Source: Alcaligenaceae bacterium (lineage in GTDB: Bacteria > Pseudomonadota > Gammaproteobacteria > Burkholderiales > Burkholderiaceae_B). Taken from it: a DNA stretch of 6,872 bases. Location: contig JAAZDZ010000304.1 in NCBI GenBank assembly GCA_012512545.1, positions 1 to 6,872 of the forward strand, in the 5' to 3' direction. Shown piece after piece: positions 1-5,054 of this stretch (the stretch's first letter is position 1; every line of letters starts with the position of its first letter). The notes beneath the pieces were generated by a model, which was given only the letters and a program-made list of their open reading frames with translations, did no database searches and was not told where the DNA came from. A program made the translations under genes and the position numbers.

Positions 1-1
1 A

Positions 2-130
2 TCAGAAGGACAGCGGCACAATCACCAGAATGGGCAGAATCAGGAAAAACAGCACGGCCCACGCGTAGGCGGCCACCAGAACGCGGCCTGCCCGCTGCCA
101 GGGTCCGTAATGTATGGTCTGTTCACTCAT
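2..130 (-). pseudogene. N-terminal fragment of second ABC permease (PotC-like), stopped by in-frame TGA
   Basis: The reading frame from the ATG at 128-130 gives a short polar N-terminus, then one strongly hydrophobic segment (about residues 17-40) ending in PLSF. This is how the second inner-membrane permease of PotABCD-type importers normally begins, with TM1 leading into a periplasmic loop. It lies 23 nt after the first permease on the same strand, where the PotC-type partner is expected. The codon after residue 42 is TGA (positions 4-2), whereas family members are about 260-280 residues. What is visible is therefore only the first membrane segment, without the EAA loop that contacts the ATPase. 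Either the gene is broken by a nonsense or frameshift mutation, or the last bases at this edge are wrong; only one further base is visible. An ATG at 134-136 in the same frame is less likely as the start because the AGGA motif at 139-142 lies only 2 nt from it. Identity as a permease is fairly sure; pseudogene status is moderately sure. Confidence 0.55.
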
Positions 131-138
131 GGTCATGT

Positions 139-142
139 TCCT
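139..142 (-). promoter_or_regulatory. Ribosome binding site of second permease
   Basis: Reading leftward, AGGA is followed 2 nt later by the ATG at 134-136 and 8 nt later by the ATG at 128-130. Both ATGs are in the same frame. Normal Shine-Dalgarno spacing favours the second ATG, so the protein most likely begins MSEQ rather than MTMSEQ. Confidence 0.5.
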
Positions 143-153
143 GTTGGCGGGGG

Positions 154-1386
154 TCAGCCCAGGCGGATGTTGCGCGCGCCCACCAGCCGGTCGTAAGTCC
201 AGTACAGGGCCAGAATCAGCACCAGCAGCAGGCTGCCCAGGGCGGCTGCCAGCCCCCAGTTGCTGGATTGCTGCATGTGGAAGGCAATCAGGTTGGAAAT
301 CATCTGCCCATCCGTGCCCCCCACCAGCGCGGGCGTAATGTAGTAGCCCACTGAAATAATGAAAACCAGCAGAGCGCCCGCGCTCAGGCCGGGCAGGCTG
401 AGCGGCAGCACAATGCGCATGAAGGCGGCCAGGGGCTTGCTGCCCATGGATAGCGCGGCCCGCATATAGGTGGGGTCCAGCCCGCGCATCACGCTGTAGA
501 GCGGCAGAATCATGAAAGGCAGCAGAATGTGCGTCATGGCGATAATCGTGGCCGTGCGCGTGTAAAGGATTTCCAGCGGCGCGTCGATGATGTACAGCGC
601 CTGCAGCACGGAATTGACCACCCCATTGGTTTGCAGCAGGGCGATCCAGGCGGTGGTGCGCACCAGCAGCGAAGTCCAGAACGGCAGCAGCACAAAAACC
701 ATCAGCAAATTGGCCTTGCGCGCGGGCGCTTGCGACAAATACCAGGCCAGGGGGTAGCCCAGCGCAATGCACAGCAGGGTGATCACCAGGGCCATGCCCA
801 GCGTTTTGCCGTAAAGCTGCAGGTAGATGCGGGCTGATTCTCGCTGCTGGATTTCACCGGCAGCATTGCGCTCCAGGTCGAGCGCGGTCAGGTAATGGTT
901 GGCGGTATACACCGCGCCGACTTCATCAATGGCCCGCCAGAGTTCTGGCTGAGTCCAGCGTTTGTCGGCTTTATCGAGCAGCGCCGCGCCGTTGAGCAGG
1001 TCGTCGTCGCTCAGGCTGCGCATTCTACGGGCGGTGGAATTGATGAGGCTGGAAGCGCCGGGGTAGGCCCGGTTCACGGCGGCGGCCAGCGAGCCTGCGC
1101 GGCGGTCCTGGGCCAGGCCGCGCAGTTCGCGGGCCAGGGTGGCGCGGGTGGCTTCCGGCGGCGGGCCGTCGTCGTTCCAGGAAGAAATCGCTGCCAGGGT
1201 TTCTGGTATGAGTTCCACCACAGCGGGGTTGTAGACGCTGCGGTAAAGCATGCTGGCTATGGGCGCGACAAAGGCGAAGAAGATGAAAGCCAGCAAAGGC
1301 GCGACCAGCAGCATGCTGGCACGCCTGCGACGTGCCAGCGCTTTGCGCTCTTCGGAAATCTCCTTATTGCTTAAGGAGCCATTCAT
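154..1386 (-). CDS. ABC transporter inner-membrane permease, PotB-like, with enlarged periplasmic loop
   Basis: This is one of the two membrane subunits of a polyamine/opine-class ABC importer (binding-protein-dependent transport permease family). The 410-residue product has a basic cytoplasmic N-terminus (RKALARRRR, 15-23) and TM1 at about 25-47. After a long soluble stretch (about 48-190) come TM segments near 193-217, 226-250, 278-300, 333-355 and 378-396. The cytoplasmic EAA loop that docks on the ATPase is at about 309-328 (RAALSMG then IVLP), with arginine where the motif usually has glutamate. E. coli PotB is only about 285 residues; nearly all the extra length is in the TM1-TM2 loop. 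The ATG at 1384-1386 lies 20 nt inside the end of the binding-protein gene (23-nt overlap), behind a weak GAGAAG motif, so translation is probably coupled. No other start is well placed, and TM1 needs this reading frame. The family is certain; the substrate is not. Confidence 0.9.
   Translation of the reverse strand: MNGSLSNKEISEERKALARRRRASMLLVAPLLAFIFFAFVAPIASMLYRSVYNPAVVELIPETLAAISSWNDDGPPPEATRATLARELRGLAQDRRAGSLAAAVNRAYPGASSLINSTARRMRSLSDDDLLNGAALLDKADKRWTQPELWRAIDEVGAVYTANHYLTALDLERNAAGEIQQRESARIYLQLYGKTLGMALVITLLCIALGYPLAWYLSQAPARKANLLMVFVLLPFWTSLLVRTTAWIALLQTNGVVNSVLQALYIIDAPLEILYTRTATIIAMTHILLPFMILPLYSVMRGLDPTYMRAALSMGSKPLAAFMRIVLPLSLPGLSAGALLVFIISVGYYITPALVGGTDGQMISNLIAFHMQQSSNWGLAAALGSLLLVLILALYWTYDRLVGARNIRLG
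1360..1378 (-). promoter_or_regulatory. Intercistronic hairpin carrying a Shine-Dalgarno-like arm at the binding protein/permease overlap
   Basis: CTCCTTA (1378-1372 on the minus strand) and TAAGGAG (1366-1360) form a perfect 7-bp inverted repeat around a 5-nt loop. The TAA of the second arm is the stop codon of the binding-protein gene. The whole structure also lies inside codons 3-9 of the permease gene. No T-run follows, so it is not a standard intrinsic terminator. Possible roles are mRNA 3' protection of the upstream binding-protein message, or control of permease translation. The repeat is seen directly; the function is inferred. Confidence 0.4.
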
Positions 1387-2431
1387 TGAACTTCTCGCCC
1401 AGGTTTTCGCCGTAGTCGGCCCAGAATATGCCGTCGGCCTTCAGGCCCGCGTCGATGTGGGCGGTGGGCAGGTGATCAACAACATCCTGATCAACAAGCT
1501 TCATGGACGACTGGCGCGGCGGGCCGTAAGCGACATCCTGGAAGCCGGCCAGGGCTTTGGTGCTGGTGGTGAAGGCCACGAAGTCCAGCGCTTCTTTCAG
1601 CTTGGGCGTGCCTTTCACAATGCCCCAGGCGTCAAGATCGTACAGATGGCCGTCCCACACAATGGTGAAGGGCTTGTCTTCGCGGCGGATGGCGTCAAAG
1701 AAACGGCCGTTGGCTGATTGCACAAAAACAGCGCCACCATCATTCAGCAGTTGCGGAGCCTGCGACCAGCTGTCGAACCAGACAATTTCATGTTTGATGC
1801 TGTCCAGCTTGGCGAAAGCCTGGGCCAGACCTTCCGGGGTGGCGAGGCGCTCATAGACTTCGTCGGCGGGCACGCCATCGGCCAGCATCGCCCATTCCAG
1901 ATTCACCTGGGCCCGCTTGCGCAATGCGCGCTTGCCGGGGAATTTTTCCAGGTCGAAGAAATCCTGCATGGTGGCGGGCCTGGCGCCGGTCAGGGTGTCG
2001 TGGTTGTAGGCGAACACCGTGCTCCAGACGATTTCGCCCACCCCGCATTCGTTTTCCAGAGCGTCGGGAATGAAGTCTTCTTCTGCCGGGGTGCCGTCCG
2101 GCGCGGCCTGCAGAATGTCGCGCGGGATGATTTCCAGCAAGCCTTCGGCGCAGGCGCGTTCGAGGTCGATGGTTTCGATATCCACGACATCCCACTGAAT
2201 GTTGCCGGATTCCACCTGGGCCTTGATTTCTGCAACGCCGCCCGTGTAGTTTTCAAACAGCACCTTGTTGCCGGTGGCTTCCATATAGGGGTTGATCTGA
2301 TGCACTTGCTGGGCTGCGCCATAGGCGCCGCCAAAAGAAACAACGGTAAGGGTCTGCTGGGCTGCCGCCGGGGCGGATGCAACAAGGCCGGTGGCCAGGG
2401 CGGCAGCGCACAGCGTGCTGAGCTTCTTCAT
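1364..2431 (-). CDS. Periplasmic substrate-binding protein of polyamine/opine-type ABC importer (PotD-like)
   Basis: This is the extracytoplasmic solute receptor that delivers ligand to the permeases. The 355-residue product begins with a typical signal peptide: MKK, a hydrophobic core, then APAAA with likely cleavage before QQ at about residue 24/25. There is no lipobox cysteine, so it should be free in the periplasm. The mature start, LTVVSFGGAYGAAQQ (28-42), is typical of PotD/PotF-class receptors (COG0687), and length and domain layout fit that family. Cysteines 94 and 129 could form a disulfide. In the ligand-site strand, the segment LYDLDAWGI (263-271) appears to have Asp where PotD has its stacking Trp, so the ligand may not be spermidine or putrescine. 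The start is supported by AAGGAG at 2439-2444, 7 nt upstream. Its ATG overlaps the ATPase stop as ATGA (2428-2431), and its 3' end overlaps the permease by 23 nt. Confidence 0.92.
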   Translation of the reverse strand: MKKLSTLCAAALATGLVASAPAAAQQTLTVVSFGGAYGAAQQVHQINPYMEATGNKVLFENYTGGVAEIKAQVESGNIQWDVVDIETIDLERACAEGLLEIIPRDILQAAPDGTPAEEDFIPDALENECGVGEIVWSTVFAYNHDTLTGARPATMQDFFDLEKFPGKRALRKRAQVNLEWAMLADGVPADEVYERLATPEGLAQAFAKLDSIKHEIVWFDSWSQAPQLLNDGGAVFVQSANGRFFDAIRREDKPFTIVWDGHLYDLDAWGIVKGTPKLKEALDFVAFTTSTKALAGFQDVAYGPPRQSSMKLVDQDVVDHLPTAHIDAGLKADGIFWADYGENLGEKFNEWLLKQ

Positions 2432-3591
2432 GGCGTATCTCCTTGGACTGCGCTGGGTTGAGGATGGAAGGCGAAACTATGCTGCACGGACCAGTGCAGT
2501 CTGGCGGGCTGGCCGTCGGTCAGGGTGGGGGCACGGTCGTCGTTCATGGTTTTGACGATAATGCGTGTGCCATCGGCCAGCTCAAAATAGTAGCGGATGA
2601 AATCCCCGACATAATGCTGAGCCACAAAGCGGGCGTTCAGCACATTGTTGTCTGCGGGTATTGTATCTACATTGGATATGGTTAGCTTTTCGGGGCGAAC
2701 CGATATCATGCATTCTCCCCGGGTTTGCCGGAAGTTGCCATGGGCCGCACGCAGCACCGTGCCATCGTGCAGAGTGGCGTGTACCGTGCCGTCCGGCTGC
2801 GCCGCGCCGGTTCCGCGTATCAGGTTGTTTTCACCGATGAAGCCTGCCACGAAGGCATTGGCGGGCTGCTCGTAAAGCTGGTCGGGCGTGGCGTATTGCT
2901 GGACCACACCATGGTTGAAGACGGCGATGCGGTCCGACATGGTGAGTGCTTCGGCCTGGTCGTGGGTCACATAGACCATGGTGCAGCCCAGTTTGCTGTG
3001 CAGCCGGGAAATCTCGAACTGCATCTGTTCGCGCAGTTTTTTGTCCAGGGCGCTCAGCGGCTCATCCATCAGCACCAGGGCAGGCTCGAATATCAGAGCG
3101 CGCGCCAGGGCGATGCGCTGGCGCTGGCCGCCAGAAAGCTGGCCGGGGTGGCGGTTGCCGAAGTCTTCAAGCTCGACCAGCTTCAGGTATTGCCCGACCC
3201 GCTGGCGTATCTGGGCGCCGGGCATTTTGCGCACGCGCAGGGGGTAAGCCAGGTTCTGGGCCACCGTCATGTGCGGAAACAGCGCGTAGTTCTGGAAGAC
3301 CATGCCGATATTGCGCTCGTAGGGCGCAACGCGCGTGACGGAAGCGCCGTCGATGACGATGTCGCCGCTGCTGACATGCTCAAAACCGGCCAGCATCATG
3401 AGTACGGTGGTTTTTCCCGAGCCCGACGGCCCGAGCAGAGTGACGAATTCGCCGCGGCGCACATCCAGGCTGAAGTCGCGGACGACCAGGCTGCGCCTGT
3501 CGTAGGTTTTCTTGACGTTTCTGAAACTAAGGAAGATATCGGAATCGGTTTCGTCGTGTGGTGCGGGGTGCATGCCAGGGTTGATGCTCAT
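2428..3591 (-). CDS. ABC importer ATP-binding subunit (PotA-like)
   Basis: This cytoplasmic ATPase powers the importer encoded downstream. Numbered from the ATG at 3591, the 387-residue protein has all nucleotide-binding motifs: Walker A GPSGSGKT (54-61), Q-loop Gln100 in VFQNYALFPH, signature LSGGQ (152-156), Walker B ALVLMDEP (171-178), D-loop SALD (180-183) and switch His210 in THDQ. The region from about 255 to the end fits the TOBE-type regulatory domain of the CUT1/PotA subgroup, including the SVRPEKL stretch (297-303). No key residue is missing, so it should be active. A 5' extension to a TTG at 3601-3603 adds four residues, but the GAGG motif overlaps that TTG and sits 6 nt before the ATG, so the ATG is preferred. 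It is the first gene of the operon, about 57-59 nt downstream of the predicted transcription start. Substrate specificity cannot be read from this subunit. Confidence 0.95.
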   Translation of the reverse strand: MSINPGMHPAPHDETDSDIFLSFRNVKKTYDRRSLVVRDFSLDVRRGEFVTLLGPSGSGKTTVLMMLAGFEHVSSGDIVIDGASVTRVAPYERNIGMVFQNYALFPHMTVAQNLAYPLRVRKMPGAQIRQRVGQYLKLVELEDFGNRHPGQLSGGQRQRIALARALIFEPALVLMDEPLSALDKKLREQMQFEISRLHSKLGCTMVYVTHDQAEALTMSDRIAVFNHGVVQQYATPDQLYEQPANAFVAGFIGENNLIRGTGAAQPDGTVHATLHDGTVLRAAHGNFRQTRGECMISVRPEKLTISNVDTIPADNNVLNARFVAQHYVGDFIRYYFELADGTRIIVKTMNDDRAPTLTDGQPARLHWSVQHSFAFHPQPSAVQGDTP

Positions 3592-3597
3592 CGGCAG

Positions 3598-3601
3598 CCT
3601 C
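3598..3601 (-). promoter_or_regulatory. Ribosome binding site that fixes the ATPase start
   Basis: GAGG on the minus strand ends 6 nt before the ATG at 3589-3591. The alternative in-frame TTG (3601-3603) overlaps this motif and has no comparable purine run upstream. This favours a start at 3591. Confidence 0.55.
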
Positions 3602-3655
3602 AAATTGTTTTCTACTATTGTGGCAGACTAGTGGCCTGTTTGATCAGTCAGTGCA

Positions 3656-3683
3656 TTTATATTCGGCTGGATGGGTGTGTCAG
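3656..3683 (-). promoter_or_regulatory. Sigma-70-type promoter of the ABC transporter operon
   Basis: On the minus strand, CTGACA (3683-3678, 5 of 6 matches to TTGACA) and TATAAA (3661-3656, 5 of 6 to TATAAT) are 16 bp apart. Transcription would start near 3648-3650, leaving a leader of roughly 57-59 nt before the ATPase ATG. The palindrome at 3691-3718 begins 7 bp upstream of the -35 box. This is the best promoter match seen in the 220-bp divergent region. A weaker extended -10-like TGCCACAAT (3625-3617, minus strand) lies nearer the gene and could be a secondary promoter. Confidence 0.55.
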
Positions 3684-3690
3684 GCAAGGC

Positions 3691-3718
3691 GCAAACCGCC
3701 GCGATCGCGAGGGTTTGC
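3691..3718. promoter_or_regulatory. 28-bp imperfect palindrome, candidate operator in the divergent control region
   Basis: Arms GCAAACC (3691-3697) and GGTTTGC (3712-3718) surround a perfect inner palindrome CGCGATCGCG (3700-3709). All share one centre (3704/3705). Twelve of 14 base pairs match; the only mismatches are the two positions joining arm and core on each side. Its place immediately upstream of the leftward -35 box fits a binding site for a dimeric regulator, either an activator of the ABC operon or a regulator of both directions. A hairpin-forming repeat is the alternative; no T-run follows on either strand, so it is not a normal terminator. The symmetry is seen directly; the regulator is unknown. 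Confidence 0.5.
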
Positions 3719-3725
3719 AGCACAA

Positions 3726-3735
3726 CCTGGCCAGG
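3726..3735. repeat. Perfect 10-bp palindrome in the divergent intergenic region
   Basis: CCTGGCCAGG reads the same on both strands. Its centre is 26 bp from that of the larger palindrome, and it lies on the side of the rightward operon, 76 bp before that start codon. It may be a second protein site or chance in GC-rich DNA. Confidence 0.25.
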
Positions 3736-3811
3736 CCAGACGCCGGAGACAAGTATGCACAATAGTCAGACAGAACACTAGGGAACCTTTGAATCTGACC
3801 TTGTACGACTT

Positions 3812-5053
3812 ATGCGTTTCATTCATGCCGCTGATATTCATCTGGACAGTCCTTTAAGGGGCCTGGGTTCTTATGAGGACATGCCGGTAGACATTCTGCG
3901 TGGCGCTTCCCGCGCGGCGTTCGCCCGTCTGGTGGATGAAGCGCTTGTGCTGGACGTGGATTTCATGGTGATTGCCGGGGATCTCTACGATGGCGATTGG
4001 AAAGACCACAATACCGGCATCTATTTTGCCCGCGAAATGGGCAGGTTGCGCAATGGGGGTATTCCCGTTTATGTGCTGCATGGCAATCATGACGCAGAAA
4101 GCGTCATGACCCGCCGCCTGGCCTTGCCCGACAATGTACATGTCTTCAAGGCCAGCCGTCCCACTACATTTGTGCTGGATAAGCACAAAGTGGCACTGCA
4201 CGGGCGCAGTTTTCCGCAGGCCGCTGTCGTGGAAAACCTGGCGGCGGATTACCCCGCCCCCCTGGCAGGGCATTTCAACATCGGTGTGCTGCACACGGCG
4301 CTGGAAGGCAATGCCCAGCACGCCAATTACGCGCCCTGCAGCCTGGAGCAACTGCATACCAGTGGCTATCAGTACTGGGCGCTGGGCCATGTGCATGAAT
4401 ACTGCGTGTTCCCAGGGCCGGTGCCGGTGGTGTTCCCGGGCAATCTGCAAGGGCGCCATATACGCGAACAAGGGCCGCGCGGCGCGGTGCTGGTCACCTG
4501 CGTCGATGGCGCAGTGGAAAGTATTGAGCGCCTGGAAGTGGATGTCGTGCGCTGGCACGAACTGCGGCTGGATGTTTCGGGTTGCGACGCCTATGCCGAG
4601 GTGCTGACGCACATCCACACAGGCTTGGAAGCCCGGCTGGCGCAGCAGGAATCCGAAAAACCCTGTGTGCTGCGCCTGGTGCTGGAAGGCGAATCCGCTT
4701 TGCAAGGCGAGCTGGTCGGGCAGCAGCCGCAATTGCGCGCCGATGTCGTGGCCATGATGGCGGGGCTGGCCGGTGGCCGCCTGTGGCTGGAAAAACTGCA
4801 GGTGGCCGTTCACGCGCCGCCACAAAGCCCGGCGGCGGGCGTGCCCGACGACCTGGCCGCTTTGCTGGCCGAGGCCGTGGCCGACCCTGACTTTCAACAG
4901 GAATTTCTGCAGGGCCTGCAGGGCCTGCGTGATAAGGCGCCGTATGAATTATCGGGCGAACCCATGTTTGAAGCGCTGAAGGAAGGGCGGGTGGACGACA
5001 TCTTGCAGGGTGCCGCAGCCGCTGTGCTCGACCGTCTTGGACGGGAGGGCTGA
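3812..5053 (+). CDS. DNA repair exonuclease, YhaO-family metallophosphoesterase (SbcD/Mre11-like)
   Basis: This is a predicted manganese-dependent nuclease subunit acting on DNA ends in the cytoplasm with the ATPase encoded next. The 413-residue protein shows the complete calcineurin-type metal-site series: D8-x-H10 (in HAADIHLDSPL), GD at 56-57, GNHD at 91-94, His161, and GHVH at 192-195. PGNLQGRHIRE (209-219), just after the catalytic domain, is characteristic of the YhaO subgroup of COG0420. Residues from about 235 form the family's C-terminal accessory region, with no recognised domain. Length is normal for the family. The ATG at 3812 is fixed by the conserved MRFIHAADIHLDS start, yet the preceding bases (TTGTACGACTT) contain no Shine-Dalgarno motif, so initiation may be weak or nearly leaderless. 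The gene is divergent from the ABC operon and ends 1 nt before the partner gene. All catalytic residues are present, so activity is expected; the cellular role is inferred from the family. Confidence 0.93.
   Translation: MRFIHAADIHLDSPLRGLGSYEDMPVDILRGASRAAFARLVDEALVLDVDFMVIAGDLYDGDWKDHNTGIYFAREMGRLRNGGIPVYVLHGNHDAESVMTRRLALPDNVHVFKASRPTTFVLDKHKVALHGRSFPQAAVVENLAADYPAPLAGHFNIGVLHTALEGNAQHANYAPCSLEQLHTSGYQYWALGHVHEYCVFPGPVPVVFPGNLQGRHIREQGPRGAVLVTCVDGAVESIERLEVDVVRWHELRLDVSGCDAYAEVLTHIHTGLEARLAQQESEKPCVLRLVLEGESALQGELVGQQPQLRADVVAMMAGLAGGRLWLEKLQVAVHAPPQSPAAGVPDDLAALLAEAVADPDFQQEFLQGLQGLRDKAPYELSGEPMFEALKEGRVDDILQGAAAAVLDRLGREG
5043..5049 (+). promoter_or_regulatory. Ribosome binding site of the YhaN-like ATPase gene
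   Basis: The run GGGAGGG ends 5 nt before the ATG at 5055-5057 and lies inside the last codons of the upstream nuclease gene. It is far stronger than anything before the nuclease gene, so the ATPase may be translated at least as well as its partner. Confidence 0.6.
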
Positions 5054-5054
5054 A

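Larger units (their letters stand above)
3592..3811. other. Divergent intergenic control region between the ABC operon and the nuclease–ATPase operon
   Basis: These 220 bp hold no credible gene. They contain the leftward promoter (3656-3683), the 28-bp palindrome (3691-3718), the 10-bp palindrome (3726-3735) and an inverted pair of CACAATAGT (3614-3622 minus, 3758-3766 plus). For the rightward operon the best promoter candidate is weak: CAGACA (3767-3772) and TTGAAT (3789-3794), 16 bp apart, each 4 of 6 to consensus. Confidence 0.6.

Noticed and set aside
3691..3718. Palindrome read as a bidirectional intrinsic terminator
   Set aside because: No T-run follows on either strand, and the flanking operons diverge from this point rather than converge on it.
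2725..3765. Long plus-strand open frame (346 codons) opposite the ATPase gene
   Set aside because: It is antisense to a gene with all ABC motifs, shows no family motif, and long opposing frames are common at this G+C content. The same holds for plus-strand frames at 1718-2461 and 895-1374.
3618..3857. Plus-strand 79-codon open frame in the intergenic region
   Set aside because: It overlaps the nuclease start out of frame, has no ribosome binding site, and its translation is low-complexity and Arg-rich.
3854..4897. Minus-strand open frame (347 codons) opposite the nuclease gene
   Set aside because: It is a shadow of a strongly conserved metallophosphoesterase; its translation is rich in His, Gln and Arg and lacks recognisable domains.
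4909..4930. Short tandem CTGCAGGGC repeat
   Set aside because: It encodes LQGLQGLR within the nuclease C-terminal region in frame, and is too short to be a meaningful repeat.
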